Origin: Leptolyngbya sp. FACHB-321
Lineage (GTDB): Bacteria > Cyanobacteriota > Cyanobacteriia > Leptolyngbyales > Leptolyngbyaceae
Assembly (NCBI RefSeq): GCF_014695975.1
Contig: NZ_JACJPI010000053.1
Location: 1-35,118 of the forward strand
Direction: 5' to 3'
DNA: 35,118 nt
Part shown: piece after piece, positions 1 through 8,538 of the stretch
Layout: each line of letters begins with the position of its first letter
Numbering within the stretch: position 1 is the first letter of the stretch
Made by a program: the position numbers and the translations under genes
Notes under the pieces: generated by a model
What the model saw: the letters and a program-made list of their open reading frames with translations, nothing else
Told to the model about the DNA's origin: nothing
Databases searched by the model: none

Positions 1-282
1 TACCCAGATAGCTTATCGGGTGGACAAAAGCAGCGAGTGGCAATTGCCCGTGCCCTAGTCAGCCGTCCCAAGCTTGTCCTGGCTGATGAACCTACTGCCG
101 CGCTGGATAAAAAGTCGGGGCGTGATGTGGTGGAACTAATGCAGAAACTAGCAGCAGAACAAGGTTGTACCATCTTACTTGTGACTCATGACAACCGCAT
201 TTTAGACATTGCCGATCGCATTGTGTACATGGAAGATGGTCGTCTGGCAAATCATCCCGACTTGGTTGCTGCAGCCGAATAA
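1..282 (+). CDS. ABC transporter ATP-binding protein, DevA-like, 3' part only
   Basis: The reading frame is open from base 1, so only the last 93 codons are present. They hold the ABC signature LSGGQKQRVAIARAL, the Walker B segment LVLADEPTAALD with its catalytic Glu, and the switch histidine in LLVTHD. Walker A lies outside the window. Wording around the motifs (KSGRDVVELMQKLA, then RIVYMEDGRL) resembles the DevA/LolD/MacB group of ATPases that drive MacB-type exporters; in cyanobacteria the DevBCA exporter is the best-known case. Naming DevA is inference from these motifs. The partner permease and membrane-fusion genes would lie upstream. Nothing follows it on the same strand, so it is probably the last gene of its operon. 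Confidence 0.85.
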   Translation, partial: YPDSLSGGQKQRVAIARALVSRPKLVLADEPTAALDKKSGRDVVELMQKLAAEQGCTILLVTHDNRILDIADRIVYMEDGRLANHPDLVAAAE

Positions 283-497
283 TACTTTCAAACCGAGCTT
301 TTTCGTTGTCTACCGTGAGCGCCTACGGGCGGTTGCGTCCTAATGTTTCGAGTAACAGGTTGCTGAGGGTAACGGGCAGCACCTAGTCTTTCACCGCCCT
401 TTGGAGGCTAAATTGATTGTAAGCCATAGGTTTTAATTATTTCGTTTGTCGTCTACCTTGTGGCCTTTGTTGTTAGACTTCAGCGTTAATCACACCA

Positions 498-715
498 TGT
501 AAATGAGCAGAAAATATAGCGCGATTTGCAAATGAGTTGCGCAACGAGTCAGAGCAGCTCCAGTCTAGTGTTTTAGCTTCTGATAAGTTGACATCCAACT
601 GCCTTTAAGGAACAGCAATTGGCAGTGAATCAAACCCTGCAACGCGCACGAGTTTCAACTTTATAAGCTTGTGCTATCTATTTGCAAATTGCGCAAAATC
701 TTTTGCTCAGTCACA
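498..715. mobile_element. MITE-like element, copy A (218 bp)
   Basis: The element starts TGTAAATGAGCAGAAAATAT and ends TTTTGCTCAGTCACA. The ends are imperfect inverted repeats, and both continue with a subterminal GCGCxATTTGCAAAT block. It contains no gene. Its left 43 bases differ at only 6 positions from the inverted right end of copy B (32312-32529), which is also 218 bp. A third copy lies at 33231-33445. No target-site duplication is visible. The rest of the stretch 283-859 shows no gene or other signal. Confidence 0.6.
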
Positions 716-859
716 GATGGTGAAGCGGAATGTTAAACTGCTGCATCTTTGGTGCTATGCAAAGATGCATCTTGGCAAGAACCCCCTGCGGTCAGACAAG
801 TTTTCGTTACCTTCATAGCCAACCGTCATTGCAACGTTGCTGCTTAAAGGCGCACTAAC

Positions 860-2407
860 TTATTTTCTAACACTAGCGTTTACGGCACTTAAGCCTGCAA
901 TCGTGGGTGCATTGATGACTTCACCTGTTGCACCAAAGCGTGAACCATGACAAGGACAATCCCAAGATTTTTCAGCAGAGTTCCAAGCAACAATGCAGCC
1001 CAAATGCGGGCAAACGGCTGAACATTCATGTAGTTCACCAGCGTCATCGCAGTAAGCAGCCACTTTGGTCAATCCGTGTCGAATGATCGCCCCTGTTCCT
1101 GGGGTTAACTGTTTAGCATCCTCAATCTCACCACCTGTAACCCAAGCGGCATACTGCGTTACGACATTCACCCCTTCTGTAAGCAGGTCAGCCGCTGCGC
1201 CCACAGGTACTCGTCCTGGGTTATATAGATTCTTCCAGGGATTTTGGTGTCCTAAAATCAGGTCAGTCAAGAGCATGCCAGCGATCGTGCCATGAGTCAT
1301 TCCCATGCCTGAATCACCCGTTGCAATGTAAACATTCTCTGCCTGGTCCGGGCTTTGCCCAATGTATGCCAGTCCATCAGCTGATTCCATCACCTCACCG
1401 GACCAGCGATACTCAATGCTTTCAACCATGGGAAAGCGTTCTTTGGTCCAGGTTTCTAAGGCAGCATAGCGAGCGTCGGCATCATCGGCCTGTCCGGTCT
1501 TATGGTCTTCGCCCCCCACAATGAGCAAATCGTAAGCTTGCCCATTGCTGTTCATCGTTTGCGTGCGAATGTAGTGATAGGGGTCGAGTGTATCCCAATA
1601 GAGACCTTTAGCAACCGCACCAGCGGGCACTTTTGCCGCAATCACATAGGTCTGATAAGCGGCTTGCTTTAGGTGTGTAAAGACGCGATCGTTAATGGGA
1701 GAGTTCGTTGCAATCACAAGCGCATCAGCGGTGACAGTGAATCCTGCTTGTGTTTTCACCTCGGTTGGAGAGCCACCCTTGACTTCACTGACGTGGGTGT
1801 GAGTGTAAATTCGTCCGCCATAACGGATGATGGCAGCTGCCAAACCTGCAAGATATTTCTGGGGGTCAAACTGAGCTTGTTGCGGAAAGCACAAGCAGGG
1901 ACCCACGGCAGCGCTGGTGATGGGCGGCTTCGCCAGTTTTTCAACACCCATTAAACCGGCACGATGAGCTGCTTCCAACTCTTGGTCCAGCTCTTTAGCA
2001 TCATCTAGTGTGGCTGCAAACAAGTAGCCATCCAGCCGCTCGAAATCGCAGTCAATGTTTTCGGCAGTGACGATGGCTTCAACCCGTGCGATCGCTGCTG
2101 TGAAGCTGTCTGCAACTAATTTTGCCGCTTCCTTACCACGAGTAGCTTCAATCTCGTCATAGCGATCATCCAAGGCGGTAGCAAGATGAGCGGTCGTCCG
2201 AACCGTTTGACCACCCCCAATCGCCCTACCCTCTAGCACTACTACAGCTTTCTGCTGCTTTGCCAACAAGTAAGCCGTTGCTAGCCCTGCAATGCCTGCT
2301 CCAACCACACAAACATCGGCATGAAGGGTTTCTGTTAAGGCTGGCTGCTCAGGAATTGTTGCGGTTTCCATCCAAACCGAAGTGCTTTGCCCGGAACTTT
2401 TGTACAT
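860..2407 (-). CDS. FAD-dependent oxidoreductase with C-terminal Rieske domain
   Basis: The 515-residue protein joins a DAO-type flavoprotein to a Rieske [2Fe-2S] domain. The FAD-binding GxGxxG is VVGAGIAGLA at residues 35-44. The C-terminal Rieske ligands are C466 and H468 (in CPHLGC) and C484 and H487 (in CPCHGS); C471 and C486 match the structural disulfide pair of high-potential Rieske proteins. The family oxidises amine-type or similar substrates and passes electrons through the cluster; the substrate cannot be read from sequence. There is no signal peptide, so it is probably cytoplasmic. ATG at 2407 has AAGG about 10 bases upstream. It stands alone, converging on the MITE at 498-715. 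Confidence 0.9.
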   Translation of the reverse strand: MYKSSGQSTSVWMETATIPEQPALTETLHADVCVVGAGIAGLATAYLLAKQQKAVVVLEGRAIGGGQTVRTTAHLATALDDRYDEIEATRGKEAAKLVADSFTAAIARVEAIVTAENIDCDFERLDGYLFAATLDDAKELDQELEAAHRAGLMGVEKLAKPPITSAAVGPCLCFPQQAQFDPQKYLAGLAAAIIRYGGRIYTHTHVSEVKGGSPTEVKTQAGFTVTADALVIATNSPINDRVFTHLKQAAYQTYVIAAKVPAGAVAKGLYWDTLDPYHYIRTQTMNSNGQAYDLLIVGGEDHKTGQADDADARYAALETWTKERFPMVESIEYRWSGEVMESADGLAYIGQSPDQAENVYIATGDSGMGMTHGTIAGMLLTDLILGHQNPWKNLYNPGRVPVGAAADLLTEGVNVVTQYAAWVTGGEIEDAKQLTPGTGAIIRHGLTKVAAYCDDAGELHECSAVCPHLGCIVAWNSAEKSWDCPCHGSRFGATGEVINAPTIAGLSAVNASVRK

Positions 2408-2893
2408 TACTGCTGCCTTAAATTCTTTGCCCTCTCTCAGAAATCTTTACACAACTTCATAAAAGCGAGGGTCTCTCGCAAGGAGGAGAGGCGGCAAAAG
2501 CAACACTCAGCAAACCATTAGAGCGAGTTGCTAGAACTGGTAGTGGCGAAATTTTCACCGACCTTAGGCAACGAACGTGATGATCGCAAACCTTAAGCAC
2601 GTCTAACAGCTGCCTAACCAGTTGCTGCGCTGAGGTGCGACCATGCGGTCAGTGAGTTGCAAAGGTTATCTGTGTCCAATCGACCGCCTGCATGAAGCAT
2701 GTTGGCGGTGCCAGTTCATCGTTCAGCCAGCAATCAAGTTGACGTGCCAACCAAAGCGCTTTCTGTAGCTGCAATCACAACCAGCAAAGATATTGTCCAA
2801 CTTGTGCGGTGCTCCCATGCTGTCTCCCCTTTGTAGTGAGTGTTGAAGTCACACTGATGGGACGGTAGAGAGCCGGTAGGGAGAAAGGGTAAG
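2408..2893. other. intergenic stretch, no supported gene
   Basis: No open frame here has a convincing start or composition. The only structure seen is an imperfect hairpin at 2684-2708 (CCGCC, CATG, CATG, GGCGG). It may be the 3' side of the nucleotidyltransferase-like gene or decayed sequence. Confidence 0.4.
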
Positions 2894-3742
2894 TCACCTT
2901 TCTGTGGTTAGTCCAGCAGCTATGATTGCTTGACTGAGTGCTTCTGTAAGATCCAGTGTTTCTGCCCACTGGAAAAGGTAGTCAAAGTCTAATGCTTGAC
3001 CTTGTACTTTGAGTATGCCGATCACGTCTCGCCATTGCTTTTCAGAGTTTGAACGCTGCCCCCAACGCAATTTGTTCAGTACAAGGTCTTCAGGCGAAGC
3101 GAAATAAACCGATCCGTAGCCAATAATGTTAATTAACTGTCTGCGGGCAAATTTGAGTCGATCAAACTTGCTGTCTTGAGCAAGGACTAAGTCGCAGCGT
3201 GAAATGGTTACTTGGTGGGTAATACTGAGTGTCTGCACGCGACCGTCCCTTAAATCTTCAACACCGGGGACATAGAAGCCGTTTGCTTCTAGTTGGCTGA
3301 CCAGTACTGACAGTTGGGTTTGTTCTAGTGTGAACACAATGTCAAGGTCTCTGGTTGCCCTCACTTCGCCATAGGTTGAAGAAGCCACACCCCCAGTAAT
3401 GTAGTAGGGCACCTGGATCTCGGTCAATAAATTATGGAGCAAGAGCGCTAATTCATTTGAATCCTGAATCCACGTCATTACAGTGCCTGTGATTGGAAAG
3501 GGAACAGCGTCAAGGCCTAAAAAAGCCTTAGCGACGTAAGGCGCTAGTTCTGCTTCTGTCAAGTTTGGGTGACGTTGGTATAGCCCACTAACGCAGAAAC
3601 GACGGGTCGAGCTTGTGAAGGCAGTTGTCATGAGAAAGCGATCGCTGTTCGACTTTTGCCGCAGCAACGCAAACTCATATACGTCAGTCTCAAGACTGGT
3701 GTCACTGGCTTGGGACTGGTAGCCTGGCTTGACTATTGCCAT
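2894..3742 (-). CDS. nucleotidyltransferase-fold protein (AbiEii/MNT-like) with N-terminal extension
   Basis: The 282-residue protein carries a nucleotidyltransferase core: ITGGVASSTYGE followed by the metal-binding DLD at residues 132-134, a second conserved SPEDLVLNKLRW segment, and a helical C-terminus. Stand-alone relatives in cyanobacteria are about 180-200 residues. Here roughly 90 residues precede the core and include LYQRHPNLTEAE and YVAKAFLG, which resemble the small partner proteins often encoded next to such genes, so this looks like a fusion of the two (inference). Family members are linked to toxin-antitoxin and abortive-infection systems, but also to housekeeping tailoring, and no toxic activity can be claimed. 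ATG at 3742 follows TAGGAC. The gene is monocistronic as far as can be seen. Confidence 0.75.
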   Translation of the reverse strand: MAIVKPGYQSQASDTSLETDVYEFALLRQKSNSDRFLMTTAFTSSTRRFCVSGLYQRHPNLTEAELAPYVAKAFLGLDAVPFPITGTVMTWIQDSNELALLLHNLLTEIQVPYYITGGVASSTYGEVRATRDLDIVFTLEQTQLSVLVSQLEANGFYVPGVEDLRDGRVQTLSITHQVTISRCDLVLAQDSKFDRLKFARRQLINIIGYGSVYFASPEDLVLNKLRWGQRSNSEKQWRDVIGILKVQGQALDFDYLFQWAETLDLTEALSQAIIAAGLTTER

Positions 3743-3920
3743 GTCCTAGTTTTCGAAGTAAAGGGTAGGAAAGACGTTGGCGTTACCCCGCTCTGTGGTT
3801 AGTTTAACTTGCCTCGTGACCAGCCAACCTAACGCCCTATGAGGAGAGTCAGGAACGACCAAAAACAGACTGGTAAACCCTCTCACTTGTATTAGCGTCT
3901 TTTGACTTTTAAGGACAAAT

Positions 3921-4217
3921 TTAAGGAAGCTGCTGACTCTGCGTTGCCCATATTCTGCCTTCTGGAGTGAGTTTGATTTGCTCTACTTTGCCAACCAGTC
4001 CTTGTGCTATGAGCTGCGTGACTTCAGCTTCTGAGAGTGCATAACCTAATTTGGTACCATTGTAATAAAGCTGATAGGCTTTGGTTCTAGGGTCTTGCTG
4101 TAACCAACAGTTTCCGTTGACTAAGGCGGCAACAATAGCCGCTTGTGACTCGTTGAGGTTAATTTTGGCGCTAATGTCGATGTTGTTTTGGCCTGAAGAG
4201 CCTTGGGGGTCGAGCAT
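3921..4217 (-). CDS. hypothetical protein, 98 aa
   Basis: I do not recognise this protein. It is soluble, with no signal or membrane segment. The order of predicted elements (KINLNESQAAIVAALVNG, YQLYYNGTKLGYALSEAEV, QLIAQGLV, KVEQIKLTPEGRIWAT) suggests a small winged-helix-like alpha/beta fold, but that is a guess. The start at 4217 may be extended; an upstream GAGC offers only a weak ribosome site. It lies 34 bases downstream of the PD-(D/E)XK-like gene on the same strand and could be co-transcribed with it. Confidence 0.6.
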   Translation of the reverse strand: MLDPQGSSGQNNIDISAKINLNESQAAIVAALVNGNCWLQQDPRTKAYQLYYNGTKLGYALSEAEVTQLIAQGLVGKVEQIKLTPEGRIWATQSQQLP

Positions 4218-4251
4218 GGTTGTTTATTTGGCTTGAGCTGCAAAGCTCAGT

Positions 4252-4851
4252 TTACCGAGGCTGTAATAGCCAGACCAAAACGCCGAGTATCGTGTCAACG
4301 GGTGGTAGCGTATGGTCAAGCAAGTTGATTGTCAGTGTTTGTTCTTCGAGCTTGAGAAAGCGCCACTGAGTGCCGTTACTCACACTGCCGAACACAGGGC
4401 TGCCGCACAGTCCGTTCTGCTTGTTAAAGATTTGAGCCGCTACGACTTCAGCAGCACATTGACCTAACCCCGTGCTAATGTCGGCTTTTTTAGCTTCAAC
4501 CACAATGATTGCAGGCGCTTCAATAAACAGTTGCTCAGGTGATTTGCTGACCAGGAAGTCACAGTAGCCAGTGAGTTCACGACTAGGATCGACATTAAAC
4601 TCTTCTCCCGAAAACACACTGACTTGCCCAGGCAAGAGCCGTCTTAACTCTAGTAAGACAGGATTGATAATGCCTTCAGACCTAGCTTTTTCGCTGCCGA
4701 CTGCTGCCCAAGGGACGTTTTGCTTCAGCGTTTCGCTCAACAAGTGACTCGGCATGATTGGCTCAATAGGAGGCAGAAAGTTTTCGACTTCTACTACCTT
4801 TAAGTCAAAGTCTCGCACGGCTTTGCGGAGACTGAATTGGTTGTAAGCCAT
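4252..4851 (-). CDS. PD-(D/E)XK nuclease-like protein
   Basis: The frame is open upstream to 5058, but ATG at 4851 (MAYNQFSLRKAV) is the natural start and gives 199 residues. The central part has GYCDFLVS followed by IIVVEAKK, the D...(D/E)xK pattern of the PD-(D/E)XK nuclease fold, then GLGQCAAEVVAAQ, the usual following helix. Proteins of this look are common as unannotated single-domain genes in cyanobacteria and resemble the N-terminal domain of type I restriction HsdR subunits. No methylase or specificity subunit is nearby, so it is not a complete restriction system. Nuclease activity is inferred. The N-terminal domain of the ParA fusion at 26796-28196 is of the same broad fold. Confidence 0.7.
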   Translation of the reverse strand: MAYNQFSLRKAVRDFDLKVVEVENFLPPIEPIMPSHLLSETLKQNVPWAAVGSEKARSEGIINPVLLELRRLLPGQVSVFSGEEFNVDPSRELTGYCDFLVSKSPEQLFIEAPAIIVVEAKKADISTGLGQCAAEVVAAQIFNKQNGLCGSPVFGSVSNGTQWRFLKLEEQTLTINLLDHTLPPVDTILGVLVWLLQPR

Positions 4852-4957
4852 AGCTTGAGTTACTTGCAATCTCTGGTCATGTTCATTGTACTTGGTACCG
4901 CTCTGCTGCCTGGATGGGGCCGTATAGGTGGGTCGTCTGCGAAGTTTGTGTGATTCG

Positions 4958-5446
4958 TTATACAGGTTCTCCAAACGATTGCCGATACATTTGCCACTCG
5001 TTTTCAGAGCCGACGAAGACATCGTAGCCCTCAAAACAAAGTGCGGTTTCCACAACATGAACCACTCTTGCTACGTCTTCGCTGCCTACGGTCGCAACAG
5101 TGAAGCTGAGCGAACCATGTTCCCCTTCAGGCGACTCCAGAGCAATCGCCCACCATAAAGCGTCGTCGCGCATGTTTTGCGTCACTGCAACCCGTGTTGC
5201 GTAGCCAGTGGGCAAGTCGAAGCTGCAAGCCCAATCCCATTCATTGACACCGATTGCTCCTAGTAGACTGGGCATTGCTTCCAGTCCCCGTTGCTCGTAG
5301 AAGAACGCTACTGTCTGACTTTCAGCTTTTGCCAGAGTAGCCCAACCTTCAACTAAGGTTAGTATATGTTCTTCGTTGTTTGGGTTTAGCAGCCGTAGCG
5401 CCTGGTCCAGCGCTTCAGTCAATTGCTCAGTGAGGTCATTTTTCAT
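4958..5446 (-). CDS. hypothetical protein, translationally coupled
   Basis: A 162-residue soluble protein of unknown function, rich in acidic residues and aromatics (WDWACSFDLPTGYATRVAV, DDALWWAIALESPEGEHG). The frame runs upstream to 5551, but ATG at 5446 is preferred because CAAGG precedes it and because it overlaps the end of the upstream gene: GGCTATGAAAAATGA contains both this ATG and the TGA of the 166-aa gene. Such an overlap implies coupled translation and a shared transcript. Confidence 0.7.
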   Translation of the reverse strand: MKNDLTEQLTEALDQALRLLNPNNEEHILTLVEGWATLAKAESQTVAFFYEQRGLEAMPSLLGAIGVNEWDWACSFDLPTGYATRVAVTQNMRDDALWWAIALESPEGEHGSLSFTVATVGSEDVARVVHVVETALCFEGYDVFVGSENEWQMYRQSFGEPV

Positions 5447-5936
5447 AGCCTTGCCACCGCTCAAAAACGTGTCTGTGTTGCCATAACGACTGCATAGGTG
5501 CGCTAAAGAAGCCAGTGTCAGCGTCTTCCGCTTTCGCTGCCTGTTCCTCAATCGGCGGCAGAGACGCGCTGAGAGCGAGGTGTAGAAAGCGGTCTAAGGT
5601 CAGGTCGCTGGTCGTGTCGACCGCAAAGACAAGCTGCACTTCCTGTTCGTCTGGGTGGCAACGCTGCCCTGCCTTCAGGAGGGACAAACGCAGGTTAAAG
5701 TTTTTGCGGTTGTGCCAGTAAAGGTAAAAGCTGTACACCCAGAGCAAAGTGAGCTTGTACGTCCAGCCGTTCTTGCTTCTTAACCGGCTGCGGTAAATGT
5801 AGTGTTGCTTGAACGACCATGTAGTTCCTAACCAACGGTCAACCCACTGCGCGATCGCACACCGTTCGTCGTCTTCTTCGTTGTCCCACGGCAGGCTTGT
5901 TACACCTGGAGGGTAGCTCCAACCAAACTTACTCAT
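5436..5936 (-). CDS. hypothetical protein, MSKFGWSYPPGV type
   Basis: A 166-residue protein chosen from ATG 5936, which follows GTAGGAGAGAC, a strong ribosome site; the frame extends upstream to 6005 without a better start. The N-terminal MSKFGWSYPPGV is a phrase I associate with small plasmid or phage genes in cyanobacteria, without a known function. The middle is rich in aromatics and basic residues (LLWVYSFYLYWHNRKNFN). It is coupled to the downstream gene at 4958-5446 by an 11-base overlap and follows the 66-aa gene by 82 bases. Confidence 0.7.
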   Translation of the reverse strand: MSKFGWSYPPGVTSLPWDNEEDDERCAIAQWVDRWLGTTWSFKQHYIYRSRLRSKNGWTYKLTLLWVYSFYLYWHNRKNFNLRLSLLKAGQRCHPDEQEVQLVFAVDTTSDLTLDRFLHLALSASLPPIEEQAAKAEDADTGFFSAPMQSLWQHRHVFERWQGYEK

Positions 5937-6018
5937 GTCTCTCCTACTCTTAGAGGTTCTTTTGGGCGTTAAGTCGCTGCTGTGCTGCCGCTTGCTCAGT
6001 GTCAACCCAGCGTTTTAG

Positions 6019-6219
6019 CTATAGCTTGAGTGTCTGTACTTCGTGCTCCAGACTGCTGATCCGTTTTGTCAACTGTTCGTGTTCTGACTCATGACGGTGC
6101 TTTTCAGGGTCATAGCCCACACGGGTCAGAAAGGCTTGCATTTCAGCCGCTTTGACTACGTAAGGCAGGCTATCCCAACCCGGTTCGCCCCAACGCGGTA
6201 TTGAGTTTGCTTCCGTCAT
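6019..6219 (-). CDS. hypothetical small protein with C-terminal coiled coil, 66 aa
   Basis: The protein begins MTEANSIPRWGEPGWDSLPY and ends in a heptad-like segment (ESEHEQLTKRISSLEHEVQ) that should form a short coiled coil. ATG at 6219 is taken because TGGAA lies about 9 bases upstream; the open frame also reaches 6243. It begins just after the terminator of the phosphatase gene, so expression needs readthrough or its own promoter. Function unknown. Confidence 0.6.
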   Translation of the reverse strand: MTEANSIPRWGEPGWDSLPYVVKAAEMQAFLTRVGYDPEKHRHESEHEQLTKRISSLEHEVQTLKL

Positions 6220-6233
6220 GGGCGTTCCAGAAC

Positions 6234-6266
6234 AAAAAAACACTCAACAGCAGAAGCCATTGAGTG
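6234..6266 (-). terminator. rho-independent terminator of the phosphatase gene
   Basis: On the minus strand CACTCAA (6260-6266) pairs with TTGAGTG (6241-6247) and is followed directly by seven T residues (6234-6240). It lies 34 bases after the phosphatase stop codon. Confidence 0.8.
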
Positions 6267-6299
6267 CGGAAAGGGAAGGGGTTTGGGGCATGTGCGTCG

Positions 6300-7028
6300 T
6301 CAAGACAGGCGGACTGGCGTTGCGCTGTCGACCAGACGACGGACTCTGGCCTCGTCTGTGAGCACGTTCACCTGGTAGACGGTTTGTGTTTCCCAGTTAA
6401 GTGCAGTCAACCAACCACTTTTGCTATGGTACACCCCTGTTTCCAGGTCATACCAGTTCGGTCCTTGGGCAAGGTTGCCCACCGGGACTTGTGAGCCGTT
6501 CTCGGTTTTGAGCAGAAACGTGATCGTGTGACCAACAATGATCGTTTTCTCACCCAGGAACAGTGGCTTCTTACTGCTGAGAAACTCGTCCCTGATCCAG
6601 CAACACTCCTCAGCTGTCTGCTCTTCCAGTGGCAGACCAGGCATAAGCCCAGCGTGTACTAAGAGAAGGTCTCCCAGGTCAAGGTAGAGCGGTAGGGACT
6701 GCAACCAGTCGAGGTTAGCCGTGAATGCGTTCAGTCCTTCGGTTATGCCGCCGTACTCCTTGAGCGTCTGGGTGCCGCCATTACGCAGCCAGTTCAGGTA
6801 GCTGTTAGCGTCTCCCAGCAGGGCACCCAAAGCCATTGCTTCGTGATTTCCTAGCAGGCAGGCGTGCCCACCGTCTTTCACAAAGTCGATTACTTGCTTA
6901 CTCTGTGGTCCTCGGTCAATCAGATCGCCGAGGAAGTACAGCTTGTCCGCTGGTGAGGCTGCCAGTGTCAGCAGAGACATGAGTCCCTCAAAATGCCCAT
7001 GCACGTCCCCAATAATTATGCCTGCCAT
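6300..7028 (-). CDS. metallophosphoesterase / PPP-family phosphatase
   Basis: The 242-residue protein has the three PPP-family metal-binding signatures in order: GDVHGH (residues 7-12), GDLIDRGP (34-41) and GNHEAM (60-65), with a later LLVHAG and VGHT for the remaining histidines. Length fits the bacterial PrpA/PrpB and ApaH-like group, whose members remove phosphate from Ser/Thr/His or cleave dinucleoside polyphosphates. The substrate cannot be decided. ATG at 7028 is preceded by AGAGG. Its upstream region is occupied by the tnpB insertion sequence, whose right end is about 25 bases before the start codon, so the original promoter has probably been displaced. Confidence 0.9.
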   Translation of the reverse strand: MAGIIIGDVHGHFEGLMSLLTLAASPADKLYFLGDLIDRGPQSKQVIDFVKDGGHACLLGNHEAMALGALLGDANSYLNWLRNGGTQTLKEYGGITEGLNAFTANLDWLQSLPLYLDLGDLLLVHAGLMPGLPLEEQTAEECCWIRDEFLSSKKPLFLGEKTIIVGHTITFLLKTENGSQVPVGNLAQGPNWYDLETGVYHSKSGWLTALNWETQTVYQVNVLTDEARVRRLVDSATPVRLS

Positions 7029-7052
7029 GTGGCTAGCCTCTTGAGTGAATTA

Positions 7053-7093
7053 CCTGACGCTCATCGTTAGGCGATAGAGCGCGGGCTTCCAAC
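7053..7093 (-). repeat. IS605-family right-end / guide-RNA scaffold segment of the first tnpB
   Basis: On the minus strand the end of tnpB runs GGAAGCCCGCGCTCTA, a 12-base spacer, then GAGCGTCAGG. The same two blocks recur in the orphan copy at 8406-8446. In TnpB systems the omega RNA (reRNA) ends at the element right end, so this segment is the likely scaffold, with the guide read from adjacent sequence towards the phosphatase gene. Confidence 0.5.
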
Positions 7094-8278
7094 TTCAACG
7101 GAAGCAACCTCGGAGTGCATGGCTTTTTTACGTCCAGCACCCTTCGGATTTACACTCCCTCGATTGGCAGTAGCGCTGATTCCCAACGCCAATAACCGCA
7201 AGCCTTCATTCTTGATATTGATCGCGGCATTGACATCCCGGTCATGCCGCTGACCACAGTGAGGGCAAAGGAAGGAGCGCACAGAGAGAGCCAGCTTGGG
7301 GAGCGATAGCAGTGTGTTGGAGCAAAGGTGCGAGGAAGGAAAGAACCGATCGATTTCTAGATAGGTCTTGCCGTCAAACTCAGCTTTGTATTTCAACATC
7401 GTGCAGAACTTTCCCCAACCAGCGTCGCTGATGGCTTTGGCGAGGGTGTGATTCTTGACCATGTTTTTCACTGCCAGATTTTCCACCACCACAACTTGGT
7501 TTTCGTTGACTAGCTTGCGGGATAGTTTGTGGAGAAAATCCTCTCTGACCCTAGCGATTTTGCTATGAACTTTAGCCACCAGGCGACGCGCTTTGCAGCG
7601 TGTCTTACTACCCTTTTGCTTGCGGGATAGCTTCTGCTGTTTGCGTTTCAGGTTCTTAGCGTGTTTTTGGAGGTGCTTCGGGTTGTGAAACTTGGAGCCA
7701 TCAGAGGTGACAACAAAATCAATTAACCCCAAGTCAAGCCCAACCGCCTTACCATCGCTGCTGCTTTCAGGCATCGCTTTGCCGTCATCAATGAGCAACG
7801 AAGCGTAGTAGCGCTCATCTGGTGTTTTTGAAACGGTGACAGTCTTGATTGCACCTGTGGGCAAAGCCCGATGCAGCTTGGCTCTGACCGTACCGAGATT
7901 GCCAGGAAACTTGATTGCTACCCCATCCAACATCTTCACGTTTTGAGGGTATTGCACAGACTGACGAGCAAACTTACTCTTGAAGGTGGGATATTTTGCC
8001 CTGCCCTCAAAGAAGTTGATAAACGCCTGCGAAAGATGTAGAACGGCTTGCTGGAGGCATTGCGAATAAGTCTCCTTTAACCATTCAAACTCTTGCTTTA
8101 AAGCTGGTATCCGCTTCTTCATGTCGTAAGCAGACACGCCTTTACCCGTCTCTTTGTACGTCTGAGACATCAAAGAGAGCGACTGATTCCACAACCATCG
8201 TGTTGCACCAAAGTCTTTGGACAACTGGCTCACTTGCTCAGCAGTGGGGTAAATGCGTACTTTTGTCGCTTTCAACAT
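7067..8278 (-). CDS. tnpB: IS200/IS605-family RNA-guided nuclease TnpB (first copy)
   Basis: A full-length 403-residue TnpB. The RuvC-like catalytic residues are all present: D182 in VGLDLGLIDF, E266 in VVVVENLAV and D348 in HDRDVNAAINI. The basic arginine/lysine-rich region between residues 200 and 250 fits the RNA-binding part. The zinc ribbon is unusual: CPHC (C338, C341) is intact, but the first pair reads C319-S-N-T, so one ligand is missing, which I believe is common in this cyanobacterial subgroup. No tnpA accompanies it, so it is an IS1341-like, non-autonomous element. TnpB proteins cut DNA under guidance of an RNA from the element right end. It sits between the phosphatase gene and a truncated gene. 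Confidence 0.92.
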   Translation of the reverse strand: MLKATKVRIYPTAEQVSQLSKDFGATRWLWNQSLSLMSQTYKETGKGVSAYDMKKRIPALKQEFEWLKETYSQCLQQAVLHLSQAFINFFEGRAKYPTFKSKFARQSVQYPQNVKMLDGVAIKFPGNLGTVRAKLHRALPTGAIKTVTVSKTPDERYYASLLIDDGKAMPESSSDGKAVGLDLGLIDFVVTSDGSKFHNPKHLQKHAKNLKRKQQKLSRKQKGSKTRCKARRLVAKVHSKIARVREDFLHKLSRKLVNENQVVVVENLAVKNMVKNHTLAKAISDAGWGKFCTMLKYKAEFDGKTYLEIDRFFPSSHLCSNTLLSLPKLALSVRSFLCPHCGQRHDRDVNAAINIKNEGLRLLALGISATANRGSVNPKGAGRKKAMHSEVASVEVGSPRSIA

Positions 8279-8405
8279 ATCATCAGCTTAGCGTGTTTCC
8301 AGATTGATGCTAAAAGCTGTAGTTAAGGTGTTCGTTTCAGTGCTGTTGCCTTCTCTGTCTTACAGAAGCGGTCAGATAACGCACCTCAACTCACGCGCCT
8401 TTCAT

Positions 8406-8446
8406 CCCGACGCTCACCTTTCAGGTAGAGCGCGGAGCTTCCCGTC
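8406..8446 (-). repeat. orphan IS605-type right end without its tnpB
   Basis: The minus strand reads GGGAAGCTCCGCGCTCTA, a 10-base spacer, then GAGCGTCGGG, matching the right end of the neighbouring tnpB (7053-7093) block for block. The short frame ahead of it, REAPRST then stop, parallels the tnpB C-terminus SPRSIA then stop. No other tnpB sequence is attached, so it is a remnant or a stand-alone guide-RNA locus. It lies about 130 bases beyond the tnpB start. Confidence 0.55.
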
Positions 8447-8538
8447 TAAGAGCTAAGACGTGTTGCTGCATAGCGTTTGCTGCCAGAAAAAGTGCCCTTG
8501 CAGGCTGACGCTGTAGCAGGGGCAGGGAGAGGGTGGGT

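Noticed and set aside
7067-8278. The missing zinc-ribbon cysteine in TnpB (C-S-N-T) as evidence of inactivation
   Set aside because: The frame and all RuvC residues are intact, and I believe the same substitution is common in a branch of cyanobacterial TnpB proteins.
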